Of a stretch of 59,048 bases of DNA, positions 37,214 through 44,987 are shown one piece after another. Below the pieces are notes generated by a model that saw only the letters and a list, made by a program, of their open reading frames with translations, was not told where the DNA came from and did not search any database. A program made the position numbers and the translations under genes. The first letter of the stretch is position 1, and every line of letters begins with the position of its first letter. The DNA lies in the NCBI GenBank assembly GCA_017560765.1, contig JAFZEI010000055.1:1-59048 (forward strand). Direction: 5' to 3'. The stretch is from Clostridia bacterium (GTDB lineage: Bacteria > Bacillota > Clostridia > UBA1212 > UBA1255).

Positions 37214-37552
37214 TTACATTTCAACCATTGTCAGTGCATCATAAAAACGAAACATTTCAACTAATTTGTCAGCTGTCTTTTTATCGTCTTCCGCTAATGT
37301 TCCCGCAAAAAAAGCCAATCGCCCATTATCTTCAAATTTTCTATATTCCTTCACAGAATCACTAAGAAAATATGTCATCTCATGTCCTAATGCTTTAGCT
37401 AAAAACTCAGCTTCTGATTCTTTTAATTCTATTGTTCCATTGAGTACTTTACTCACCCTGCTTTTTTCCCATCCTGTCATAAGAGAAACGTAAGTTTGCC
37501 TAATGTTTCTAACATCCAAATAGATTTTAACGTTTTCAATAAACTTGCTCAT
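37214..37552 (-). CDS. XRE-family helix-turn-helix regulator
   Basis: This 112-residue protein has a Cro/CI-type helix-turn-helix in its first 60 residues (IRQTYVSLMTGWEKSRVSKVLNG). The C-terminal tail of about 50 acidic and aromatic residues could bind a partner. GGAG lies 9 nt before the ATG. It heads a tight cassette with an ImmA/IrrE protease and a PIN-like protein, so it is probably the repressor/antitoxin and protease substrate. The role is inferred from the arrangement. Confidence 0.85.
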   Translation of the reverse strand: MSKFIENVKIYLDVRNIRQTYVSLMTGWEKSRVSKVLNGTIELKESEAEFLAKALGHEMTYFLSDSVKEYRKFEDNGRLAFFAGTLAEDDKKTADKLVEMFRFYDALTMVEM

Positions 37553-37574
37553 CTTTTATCACTCCATCCAAACA

Positions 37575-37597
37575 ATTATACACTAGCACTCGCACAG
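37575..37597 (-). promoter_or_regulatory. Probable -10 and GTG direct repeats before the XRE gene
   Basis: On the minus strand TATAAT (37580-37575) lies directly after GTGCGAGTGCTAGTG, in which GTG recurs every 6 bp. No good -35 is found 16-18 bp upstream. The repeats could be an operator for the XRE protein overlapping its own promoter. Confidence 0.4.
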
Positions 37598-37622
37598 CAT
37601 ATCACAATTTACGTCCCAAATC

Positions 37623-37667
37623 AAGCGTATTGTTGCCGTAAAAGCAACTTTTGTTTTCTTTACGCTT
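37623..37667. repeat. Nested inverted repeat, possible hairpin
   Basis: AAGCGTA (37623-37629) pairs with TACGCTT (37661-37667). Inside lies GTTGC (37632-37636), which pairs with GCAAC (37644-37648). The inner hairpin is followed on the plus strand by TTTTGTTTT, like an intrinsic terminator, although no plus-strand gene precedes it. It may be a protein-binding site or a relic. Confidence 0.4.
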
Positions 37668-37870
37668 TAATTTTACACCATTTCCTTGGTATTTTCAATG
37701 ATTTTTTCATTTTTTGCAACTTTTTATATAAAGCATTTTTTCGTCATACTACAGGTAAAATTAGCAATCTTACTTTTCTCCATATTATTTCAATCTTTAT
37801 ATTGTATTATTCTATAGATTATTTGTTACCCAAATCAAACAAAATTTTTCTGTATTTTTTGTCAAATGAA

Positions 37871-37900
37871 TTGACACAAAGGCTTTTACAATGTTATATT
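37871..37900 (+). promoter_or_regulatory. Promoter of the PHP phosphatase gene
   Basis: A consensus TTGACA (37871-37876) is followed after 18 bp by TATATT (37895-37900). This places the transcript start near 37907 and rules out the upstream ATG at 37891 as the protein start. Confidence 0.65.
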
Positions 37901-37953
37901 TGCTCGTAACACATCACTGTTTTACGTTTATAATCACACAAGAAGGTTTTTAT

Positions 37954-38730
37954 ATGCTTATAAATTTGCACACTCATACATTCCGTTGCCATCATGCAGC
38001 AAAAGAAAGCGAACGTGAATATATAGAAAACGCCATTGTTTCAGGGATTAAAACGCTTGGCTTTTCCGAGCATATCCCCTGTCCCTTCCATGACGGTCAC
38101 GAATCGGGTTACCGCCTTTTTAAATCCGACATAAATGATTATTTCGATACATTGCACCGATTAAAAGAAGAATATGAGAAAGATATTAATATTCTAATCG
38201 GCTTTGAAGCAGAATACTATCCCAAATATTTTAAAGATATGCTTGATTTTGTATCGCCTTTTAAGCCGGAATACTTAATATTGGGACAGCACTTTACGTA
38301 TAACGAAGAAGACGGTTTTTACTGCGCTCTGCCTACGGAAAGTGACGATGTAATTGTAAATTATGTAGACCAAGCTTTAGAGGGGCTTTCCACAGGAATG
38401 TTTACTTATTTGTGTCACCCTGATTTAATAAATTATACGGGAAATGACGAGATATACTATACACAAATGAAAAGGCTTTGTGAGGGCGTAAAAAAAATGG
38501 GATATCCTTTGGAGTTTAATTTTTTAGGTTGGAGTACAAATCGTCCATACCCCTGCAAGCGTTTTTTTAAAATAGCCGCAGAGGTAGGAAACGATATTAT
38601 TTTAGGTTGCGATGCCCATAATCCAAAAGCTTTACTAACAAAAGAAACAGAAAAAGAAGCTTTATCTTTTCTTAAAGAATTTGATTTAAAGCCCTTAGAC
38701 AAATTTAAAATAAATTACCTGAAATGGTAA
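37954..38730 (+). CDS. hisK: PHP-domain histidinol-phosphatase family protein
   Basis: This 258-residue PHP-domain hydrolase starts with the metal-binding motif NLHTHTFRCHH. It has further PHP motifs: SEHIPCP, GFEAEYYP, GQHF, CHPDLINY and CDAHNP. Family members release phosphate from histidinol phosphate in histidine synthesis. No other his gene is nearby, so a different phosphoester may be the substrate. AGAAGG lies 8 nt before the chosen ATG. It ends 3 bp from a convergent gene. Confidence 0.8.
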   Translation: MLINLHTHTFRCHHAAKESEREYIENAIVSGIKTLGFSEHIPCPFHDGHESGYRLFKSDINDYFDTLHRLKEEYEKDINILIGFEAEYYPKYFKDMLDFVSPFKPEYLILGQHFTYNEEDGFYCALPTESDDVIVNYVDQALEGLSTGMFTYLCHPDLINYTGNDEIYYTQMKRLCEGVKKMGYPLEFNFLGWSTNRPYPCKRFFKIAAEVGNDIILGCDAHNPKALLTKETEKEALSFLKEFDLKPLDKFKINYLKW

Positions 38731-38733
38731 AAA

Positions 38734-39168
38734 TTACAAAAAATCCCTAATATCAATAATTAGTTTTTCTTCTAAATTTATAAGCCGCTTTGTGATATCT
38801 TTTGATTTTTCATCAGCGGCTTCATATTCATTAAGATATTTATTAAGAGATTTTACTCCCATATTGCAACCATCTGTCATAAGATCTGCGATGGTTTTAT
38901 CAGATTCATTCATGGCCATTTTAAAATTCGTCTTAAACCAAGACATTCCTTTCGCCATAGCCGCCGGATCTTTTCCCTCGTCTTGAAATCTGTCCAGCTC
39001 TTTTTGTATTTCTGTTTTTAATTTTTCGTGTTCTGCCCTGCAATCCTCAAGAAGCTTTTTAAGCTCATTTGAACGTACATATTCCAAAACATCCTCTATA
39101 GAAGACACACCCATTTTAACTCCGGCATCACATTCCCGAAGAAGTCTTATTGTATCTTGTTCAATCAT
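38734..39168 (-). CDS. Conserved helical-bundle protein, function unknown
   Basis: This 144-residue protein is almost entirely helical and charged, with a ferritin-like pattern of helices. It begins IEQDTIRLLRECDAGVKMG and has a central GMSWFKTNFKMAMNESDKT segment and DGCNMGVKSLNKYL. I recall similar uncharacterised proteins in many clostridia but no assigned function. AAAGG lies 12 nt before the ATG and falls in a hairpin (39182-39203). Confidence 0.75.
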   Translation of the reverse strand: MIEQDTIRLLRECDAGVKMGVSSIEDVLEYVRSNELKKLLEDCRAEHEKLKTEIQKELDRFQDEGKDPAAMAKGMSWFKTNFKMAMNESDKTIADLMTDGCNMGVKSLNKYLNEYEAADEKSKDITKRLINLEEKLIIDIRDFL

Positions 39169-39181
39169 TCAAAACTACAAC

Positions 39182-39203
39182 CTTTCAATATTTTTATTGA
39201 AAG
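39182..39203. repeat. Short hairpin before the helical-bundle gene
   Basis: CTTTCAAT (39182-39189) and ATTGAAAG (39196-39203) form a perfect 8-bp stem with a 6-nt loop. On the minus strand it ends with AAAGG, the likely SD of the next gene, so it could limit translation or mark the 3' end of the ybaK transcript. There is no long U tract. Confidence 0.4.
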
Positions 39204-39234
39204 TATTTCTCGCAGCAGTTTATTTTATTCATTT

Positions 39235-39705
39235 TTATTTTGTCAAATCAGCCAATTGAGGATTAACAGCTTTAATCAAAGAGTCAGGTGACATCATAAC
39301 TTGATATCCGACTCTGCCACCCGAGAAGCAAATTTTATCAAAAAGTATTGCCGTCTCGTCAGTGAATGTTTTAAATTGCTTTTTCATACCTATAGGAGAG
39401 CATCCTCCGTGAATATATCCTGTAAGCGGTAGCAGCTGCTTTTGCGGTATCATTTCTATTGCTTTTTCTCCTGCAATCTTTGCTGCCTTCTTTAAATCCA
39501 ATTCTCCGTTAGAAGGTATCATAAATACATAATGTTCACCTGTTTTACCCACGGTTACAAGAGTTTTAAAGACAGCCTCCGGTTCTTGCTTACACGCTTT
39601 TGCAACCTCAACAGCATTTACAAGCTCAGGATTATAAGCAAAGTGTTCGTATTCGATTCCCCACTCGTCCAAAAGACGCATAACATTTGTTTTTTCGTTT
39701 TTCAT
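39235..39705 (-). CDS. ybaK: YbaK/EbsC-type aminoacyl-tRNA deacylase
   Basis: YbaK proteins remove wrongly loaded cysteine from tRNA-Pro. From the ATG at 39705 the protein has 156 residues. The family segments VMRLLDEWGIEYEHFAY, EPEAVFKTLV, YVFMIPSNGELDLKKAAK and YIHGGCSPIGMKKQF are all present. GAGGT lies just before the ATG; the in-frame upstream start at 39735 overlaps this SD region. It is divergent from egsA. Confidence 0.92.
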   Translation of the reverse strand: MKNEKTNVMRLLDEWGIEYEHFAYNPELVNAVEVAKACKQEPEAVFKTLVTVGKTGEHYVFMIPSNGELDLKKAAKIAGEKAIEMIPQKQLLPLTGYIHGGCSPIGMKKQFKTFTDETAILFDKICFSGGRVGYQVMMSPDSLIKAVNPQLADLTK

Positions 39706-39790
39706 ATCAACCTCACGGATAATTCTAACTCGCATTAAATACTACCATAAAAAACTTTACAGCTCAACTTAAATGTGCTGTAAATGACGA

Positions 39791-39819
39791 TTGATTCTGC
39801 TTGACAACTTAGTTATAAT
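39791..39819 (+). promoter_or_regulatory. Promoter of egsA
   Basis: TTGATT (39791-39796) and TATAAT (39814-39819) are 17 bp apart. A TTGACA at 39801-39806 lies between them but has no fitting -10 of its own. The transcript would start near 39826, about 38 nt before the ATG. Confidence 0.65.
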
Positions 39820-39863
39820 TTACATATGTAATGAATACTTCACACAAAAAGGAGTCATAAAAC

Positions 39864-41129
39864 ATGGATATAAACGAATTGCTCAAAGGTTTAGAATGCA
39901 GTTGCGGCAAAAAACACGAATGTGCCATTAAATATGTTTTCGCAGATAATAATGCAGTTTCACACTTGAAAGATATATGCAAAGAATTTAACCATATTCT
40001 CATTGTAGCTGACGAGAATACATATAAGGTTGCAGGAAGCAAAACAGAGAAATATCTTTCCGACAAAAACATTTCTCGTCAAATCTTCCCGGGAACGAGC
40101 ATTTTGATTCCAAACGAATCAGCCATCGAAGCAGTTCAAAACAAGCTGAATGATATAGACCTTATAATCGGTATCGGCTCCGGTGTTATTCAGGATTTAT
40201 GTAAATACGTTTCCCACAGCAGCGGCATTCCGTATTACATAGTGGCAACAGCGCCTTCAATGGACGGTTACGCTTCTTCCGGTGCTGCAATGATTACAGA
40301 CGGAATGAAAGTGACCTACTCCGCAAAAGTGCCGGACGCTATTATTGCGGACACATCAATTTTAAAAGATGCGCCTATGGAAATGATCAAAGCAGGCTAC
40401 GGAGATATAATAGGCAAATATTCTGCCTTAAACGACTGGAAGCTGGGCAAAATTGTAAACAATGAATATTTCTGCCCCTATGTGTACGATTTAACGTATG
40501 ATATGTTAAAAAAAGTATTGCCTCTTGCTAAAAGTCTACTTAAAAGAGACGAAAAAAGCATCCAAATATTAACAGAAGCACTAATTCTTGTAGGAATTGC
40601 CATGAGCTTTGCCGGCAATTCGCGCCCTGCTTCGGGAAGTGAACACCACCTTTCCCACTTTTTTGAAATAACAGGAATAATTGACAATACGGAATATCTC
40701 CCCCACGGCATTGATGTGGTATTTTCTACTGCTATCACTTCAGAAATAAGAGAAAAGATTCTTAAATCTGATTTCCCAAAAACACAATTTGTAATCAATC
40801 CAAAAACTTACAAGACAGAAATGGAAAGAACTTACAAAAGTGTCAGTGCCGGTTGCATACAATTGCAAGAGAAGCTGGGCACATACAAAGAGCAGCGTAC
40901 TTTAATTTATAAAGAAAAAGAATCAGAAATCAAAGAAATATTGGCAGAATGTCCCGCAAGAGAAGATATAGAAAAAATTCTTTCAGAAATTGAATTGGAT
41001 ATTAAAGATTTCTATAAAACTTATTCAAAAGAAAAAATAAGCGATGCCATACACTTCGCAAAAGATTTAAAGGACAGATATACTGTCCTTTGGATGTACT
41101 ATGATATGTTCGGATTAGAAGAAATCTGA
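39864..41129 (+). CDS. egsA: sn-glycerol-1-phosphate dehydrogenase
   Basis: This 421-residue protein belongs to the G1PDH/AraM family, which reduces dihydroxyacetone phosphate to sn-glycerol-1-phosphate with NAD(P)H and a metal. The cofactor-binding segments GIGSGVIQDLCKY and ATAPSMDGYASSGAAM, and the metal-binding GSEHHLSHFFE and LPHGIDV segments, are clear. AAGGAG precedes the ATG. Glycerol-1-phosphate is the archaeal lipid stereoisomer; in Bacillus AraM feeds PcrB. No PcrB gene is seen. The convergent glp genes lie next door, so a link with glycerol phosphate metabolism is likely. Confidence 0.92.
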   Translation: MDINELLKGLECSCGKKHECAIKYVFADNNAVSHLKDICKEFNHILIVADENTYKVAGSKTEKYLSDKNISRQIFPGTSILIPNESAIEAVQNKLNDIDLIIGIGSGVIQDLCKYVSHSSGIPYYIVATAPSMDGYASSGAAMITDGMKVTYSAKVPDAIIADTSILKDAPMEMIKAGYGDIIGKYSALNDWKLGKIVNNEYFCPYVYDLTYDMLKKVLPLAKSLLKRDEKSIQILTEALILVGIAMSFAGNSRPASGSEHHLSHFFEITGIIDNTEYLPHGIDVVFSTAITSEIREKILKSDFPKTQFVINPKTYKTEMERTYKSVSAGCIQLQEKLGTYKEQRTLIYKEKESEIKEILAECPAREDIEKILSEIELDIKDFYKTYSKEKISDAIHFAKDLKDRYTVLWMYYDMFGLEEI

Positions 41130-41145
41130 CAAATACCCCCTTATA

Positions 41146-41703
41146 TTATAAATGCCAAAGCTCTTCTTTACCGGTGGACACAGCAAAAGCCCCATTGCTT
41201 AATGCACCGGTAACCTCTTGCTTTGTTTCTATAAGTCCGCCTGCAATAACAGGTGTACCGCAACGAGAAAATCTTTTTATAACTTTCCCCACCACACCCG
41301 GCATCATCTCCACAAAATCAGGACCGGTAGACGGTAAAATTTCCGCAATATTGTCAACGCCTTGTGAGTCATAAATAAAAAATCTTTGCACTGTAATAAG
41401 TCCAAAATCCTTTGCAGCCTTAATAAGCGAAGTTTTTGTACTCAAAATACCATCCACGCCGGAGCGTGCAAGGAACTCTATTCCAAATCTGTCTTTGCCT
41501 ATCCCTTCAGCCAAATCAATATGCACGAAAAGGTATTTCCCCGCCTTATGTGCAGCCTCAATCTGTTCTTTTATTGATAAAATTTTAGCCCCCAGCAAGA
41601 AAATAACACTTACATTGGATTGTAAAGCTTTATCAAAATTTTTGTCCTTAGCCGCAGCGATTATAGGCGACACCTCAAGACAGGTATAAATTTTATGCTT
41701 CAT
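41146..41703 (-). CDS. glpP: Glycerol-3-phosphate-responsive antiterminator GlpP
   Basis: GlpP binds glycerol-3-phosphate and then the leader of glp mRNAs to prevent early termination. From the ATG at 41703 it has 185 residues. Family segments are VIFLLGAKI, LFVHIDLAEGIGKD, RSGVDGILSTK, VDNIAEILPSTGPDFVEMMPG and PVIAGGLIETK. GGGAG lies 11 nt upstream; the frame continues upstream without a clear SD. It is the last gene of the minus-strand flavoprotein operon. The hairpin leader at 44854-44915 is the natural target. Confidence 0.92.
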   Translation of the reverse strand: MKHKIYTCLEVSPIIAAAKDKNFDKALQSNVSVIFLLGAKILSIKEQIEAAHKAGKYLFVHIDLAEGIGKDRFGIEFLARSGVDGILSTKTSLIKAAKDFGLITVQRFFIYDSQGVDNIAEILPSTGPDFVEMMPGVVGKVIKRFSRCGTPVIAGGLIETKQEVTGALSNGAFAVSTGKEELWHL

Positions 41704-41778
41704 AAGGTTTAATTCTCCCTTTAAAATAAAATCATATTCTTTGCTTATTTTAAAGTCATAAAATCCTACAGTCAATAT

Positions 41779-42129
41779 TTATCTGTCAATATTCTTTGTT
41801 GCGATGACTTGTGTGCCGAAAACATCCTCTAAAATAACATCGCCTATGGAAACAGGCGCACAAACCTCCGCCCCTCTTATAAGCTCCATAGTCTCAAATA
41901 TTTTACCTTTCGGAATAGGCTTAACCGTTTTAACGCTCACCATACAATTGCACTTATTGGAAACCCTAACCATAGAAGTAACTGTACGAGTTGGATTTAA
42001 ACATTCATCCGTAGCATACTGCTTGCCTCTTTCGCAAGTATTGCCATTAACACAAACAATGCCTTCGTTTATTTCTGCCGTCAAAGAGCAGCCTTTAGGA
42101 CAAATAATACACGTTATATTTTTTATCAT
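41779..42129 (-). CDS. DUF1667 cysteine-rich protein
   Basis: This 116-residue protein has an N-terminal cysteine cluster (C7, C10, C14 in CIICPKGC, then further cysteines near 26, 32 and 43). This pattern suggests an Fe-S or zinc site. DUF1667 proteins are found with paired FAD oxidoreductases in clostridial glycerol-3-phosphate operons and may pass electrons. The start overlaps the stop of the flavoprotein gene by 4 nt, so the products are probably made in step. Confidence 0.88.
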   Translation of the reverse strand: MIKNITCIICPKGCSLTAEINEGIVCVNGNTCERGKQYATDECLNPTRTVTSMVRVSNKCNCMVSVKTVKPIPKGKIFETMELIRGAEVCAPVSIGDVILEDVFGTQVIATKNIDR

Positions 42130-43373
42130 ACTTCCTCCAATTCAACAGTAATCGGTTCTGTTATATTATTAAGTAAATCAGCCTTTATTGTAATCTTTTC
42201 CATTTCTCCCGGTGCAGCCTTAATACGAACTGCTTTTGCAAGAACATTTTCACTGCTCTTAACTGTAAATCTCACCTTGCCATAGGGCTTGGTCACACGC
42301 AAAAACAAAGAAACATCTTTCCCCGTTCCCGTATTTACTCTTTGGGGCAATACATAGCGCACACCGTTTCCTGCCTCTGTGCATACGGAATCTCCCTTGC
42401 AGCCGCCATTTAGTATGTATTGCGCAGCGCCGTTTCCGGCAAGCTCCGCCTCGTCGGAAACATAGTCAACCAAGTCATGTACCTGGAGCACATTTCCGCA
42501 GGCAAAAATGCCGGGCACAAGTGTTTGCCTGTTTTCATCTACTATGGCACCATTTGTAATATTATCTATGGGAATACCTGCTTCTTTTGTCAATTCGTTC
42601 TCCGGAATAAGTCCAACCGACAACAAAAGAGTGTCACAAGCTATAAACCTTTTTGTATTTTCTATAATCCTGCGATTCTCATCAACTTGAGCGATTGTAA
42701 CACCTTCTAATCTCTTTTGTCCGTGAATCTCGGCAACCGTGTGGCTAAGATACAAAGGAATATTATAATCTTCAAGGCATTGAACTATATTTCTTGTAAG
42801 ACCGCCGCTGTATGGCATTATCTCGCAAACAGCCTCAACTTTTGCGCCCTCCAATGTCATTCTGCGAGCCATAATCAAACCGATGTCACCCGAGCCTAAA
42901 ATAACAACCTTCTTACCTACTGAGTAACCCTCGCAATTCATAAGCTTTTGCGCTGTACCTGCACTGTAAATGCCGGCCGGACGTGTACCGCATATATTCA
43001 AAGCTCCTCGGCTTCTTTCTCTGCAGCCCATTGCAAGTATAACAGCCTTAGCCTGTATCTTGAGAATTCCGCTACTACCTTGTGCTGTAACAATTTTGTC
43101 GGCAGTCAGGCAAGTTACCATCATATCGTTGTATATTGTAATATTTCTCTCTCTTACTTTTTTCTCATACACAGAAGCGTATTCCGGGCCTGTAAGCTCT
43201 TCTCCCAGCTTGTGAAGACCAAAACCATTGTGAATACACTGCTGCAATATTCCGCCGAGAGAGGCATCTCTGTCAATAATAACAACATCCTTAACTCCGC
43301 TGTCGTATGCCGCTACTGCTGCAGCCATACCTGCAGGACCACCGCCTACAATTACTAAATCATGTTTTATCAT
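42126..43373 (-). CDS. FAD/NAD(P)-dependent oxidoreductase (glp operon)
   Basis: This 415-residue flavoprotein has two dinucleotide-binding motifs: VIVGGGPAGMAAA near the N-terminus and VILGSGDIGLIMARR near residue 160. It also has the FAD motif GIFACGNVLQVHDLVD. It resembles the nitrite reductase/thioredoxin reductase-like partner of GlpA-type dehydrogenases. It is sandwiched between the GlpA-like protein and DUF1667 with a 16-bp gap and a 4-nt overlap. The likely role is to move electrons from glycerol-3-phosphate oxidation to NAD(P) or another carrier. Confidence 0.85.
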   Translation of the reverse strand: MIKHDLVIVGGGPAGMAAAVAAYDSGVKDVVIIDRDASLGGILQQCIHNGFGLHKLGEELTGPEYASVYEKKVRERNITIYNDMMVTCLTADKIVTAQGSSGILKIQAKAVILAMGCRERSRGALNICGTRPAGIYSAGTAQKLMNCEGYSVGKKVVILGSGDIGLIMARRMTLEGAKVEAVCEIMPYSGGLTRNIVQCLEDYNIPLYLSHTVAEIHGQKRLEGVTIAQVDENRRIIENTKRFIACDTLLLSVGLIPENELTKEAGIPIDNITNGAIVDENRQTLVPGIFACGNVLQVHDLVDYVSDEAELAGNGAAQYILNGGCKGDSVCTEAGNGVRYVLPQRVNTGTGKDVSLFLRVTKPYGKVRFTVKSSENVLAKAVRIKAAPGEMEKITIKADLLNNITEPITVELEEV

Positions 43374-43389
43374 ATCCTGCTACCTCCTA

Positions 43390-44826
43390 TTAAAGCCTGC
43401 CTGTAAGCTGCTCTGAACCGTTACCTTTTTTAGTTACAGCTTGAAGCTCTGCACCATTTTCTTCTGCTAAGATTTTCATAACATTCGGCATACAGAAACC
43501 GCCTTGGCATCTTCCCATACCGGAACGCGTTCTGCGCTTAACGCCATCAATATCTAATGCAATAGGATTTCGCCTTATGGCATCACGAATTTCACCTTCG
43601 CTTACTTTTTCACATCGGCACACAATTTTGCCGTATTCAGGATGAAGCTTTATATACTCAGACTTTTCCTCATCAGACATATTACGAAAAGCATGTGGAT
43701 TTTCTCTGCTTCCGTTCCAATCCTTTTTTAACTCCAGTTCTATATTGCAATTTTCTTTTATAATTCCGGTAACGTATTTTGCTATTGAAACGCAAGAAGA
43801 AAGTCCCGGCGAATCAATTGCCGCAACATGAATGAGACCTTGAACTTTTTCTGATGCCTTAATAATAAAATCACCTGTTGTTTCTGATGAACGAACACCT
43901 GTAAAAGACGTAATAACTTGTCTGAAATCAACAGAGGGGACTGATTTTTTTGCATATTCTATTACTGTATCTATTCCTTTTTGTGTTATATTTTTATCAT
44001 CAGGTGTATCCACTTTTGCTGCAGTAGGTCCTGTTAAAAGATTATTATCAACCGTTGGAGAAACAAGAATTCCTTTTCCGTTTTCGTTCGGCACTTGGAA
44101 AATTGTATGACTTACACGGATGCCTTCGCTCTTATCCAACAACAAATATTCCCCTGCACGAGGAATTATTTTAAAGAATCCGTCGCCTGCCAATTCAGCG
44201 ATTTTATCAGAAAACGCCCCGGCGCAATTTATAAAAAATCTGCCCTTAACTTGTTCTTTTGCAGAAGAATTAATTACAAAAATATCATCTTCTTTAATTA
44301 TTTCAGATATTTCAAAATTTCTTTTTAATTCGGCTCCGTTATCCATGGCATTACCTACTGCCGCTATAGTTAATTCATACGGACATATAATACCTGCGGA
44401 CGGAACAACGAGTGCACTAACCACTTTTTCTGAAAGATTAGGCTCAATCTTACGTGCTTCATCACCTGAAACAATAGACATTCCCTCTACTTTGTTTTCT
44501 ATTCCTCTATCGTACAGCATTTGCAAATGTTCTGCTTCTGTTTCGGAAAAGGCCACAACCAACGAACCGTTTTTCTTATACGGCACATGCAAATCCTCTG
44601 CTGCTTGATATAATAAATCAACGCCCTCCACATTCATTTTAGCCTTTAATGTACCGGGATGCGGATCAAATCCTCCATGTACAATTCCGCTGTTAGCCTT
44701 AGACGCTCCCATTGATACATCGTTTTCTTTTTCTAAAATACAAACAGATATATTGTAGCGTGAAAGTTCACGAGCCAACATACCACCGATAACACCTGCA
44801 CCGGCAATGATAAAATCATATACCAT
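43390..44826 (-). CDS. GlpA-like glycerol-3-phosphate dehydrogenase
   Basis: This 478-residue flavoprotein has the FAD-binding motif IIAGAGVIGGMLARELSR at residues 5-22 and the DAO fold of GlpA/GlpD enzymes. It includes NSGIVHGGFDPHPGTLKA and SSCVSIAKYVTG. The C-terminal BFD-like domain has the four cysteines of a [2Fe-2S] site (CRCEKVSEGEI then GRCQGGFC), as in anaerobic GlpA. It probably oxidises glycerol-3-phosphate to dihydroxyacetone phosphate. GAGGA lies 6 nt before the ATG. The gene is the first of the operon and lies after the attenuator-like leader. Confidence 0.88.
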   Translation of the reverse strand: MVYDFIIAGAGVIGGMLARELSRYNISVCILEKENDVSMGASKANSGIVHGGFDPHPGTLKAKMNVEGVDLLYQAAEDLHVPYKKNGSLVVAFSETEAEHLQMLYDRGIENKVEGMSIVSGDEARKIEPNLSEKVVSALVVPSAGIICPYELTIAAVGNAMDNGAELKRNFEISEIIKEDDIFVINSSAKEQVKGRFFINCAGAFSDKIAELAGDGFFKIIPRAGEYLLLDKSEGIRVSHTIFQVPNENGKGILVSPTVDNNLLTGPTAAKVDTPDDKNITQKGIDTVIEYAKKSVPSVDFRQVITSFTGVRSSETTGDFIIKASEKVQGLIHVAAIDSPGLSSCVSIAKYVTGIIKENCNIELELKKDWNGSRENPHAFRNMSDEEKSEYIKLHPEYGKIVCRCEKVSEGEIRDAIRRNPIALDIDGVKRRTRSGMGRCQGGFCMPNVMKILAEENGAELQAVTKKGNGSEQLTGRL

Positions 44827-44853
44827 AAAACTTCCTCATTTCTTCAAAATTGC

Positions 44854-44915
44854 ATAAAAAAAGAGACGCGAAAAAAATGCCATCTAATGATGTGCACTAT
44901 TTATCCCGTCTCTCC
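44854..44915 (-). promoter_or_regulatory. Leader attenuator with U tract, probable GlpP target
   Basis: On the minus strand AGAGACG (44913-44907) pairs with CGTCTCT (44868-44862), followed by seven or more T residues. Inside is a second hairpin, TGC-A-CATC-ATTA-GATG-GCA (44896-44878). The stem can grow by two G-U pairs. The whole unit lies between the promoter and the glpA-like start, so it should stop transcription unless relieved. glpP in the same operon makes GlpP the expected regulator. Confidence 0.75.
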
Positions 44916-44945
44916 AAATCTCCACGGATATTAAATTACCGTTAA

Positions 44946-44974
44946 ATTCTACTATACTCCGAAATACATGTCAA
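44946..44974 (-). promoter_or_regulatory. Promoter of the glp flavoprotein operon
   Basis: A consensus TTGACA (44974-44969) is followed after exactly 17 bp by TAGAAT (44951-44946) on the minus strand. It predicts a leader of about 113 nt carrying the attenuator hairpin. Confidence 0.8.
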
Positions 44975-44987
44975 GCTATCAATATAA

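Larger units (their letters stand above)
37553..37953. other. 400-bp AT-rich gap between XRE cassette and PHP phosphatase
   Basis: This divergent gap holds the XRE promoter region at its left, a nested inverted repeat at 37623-37667, and the promoter of the PHP phosphatase at 37871-37900. The middle (about 37670-37865) is very AT-rich with long T runs. A plus-strand open frame across part of it begins inside the XRE gene and looks non-coding. Confidence 0.6.

Noticed and set aside
37496-37909. 137-codon plus-strand open frame before the PHP phosphatase
   Set aside because: It starts inside the XRE gene, is built of Phe/Leu/Ile-rich translation of T runs, and covers the phosphatase promoter.
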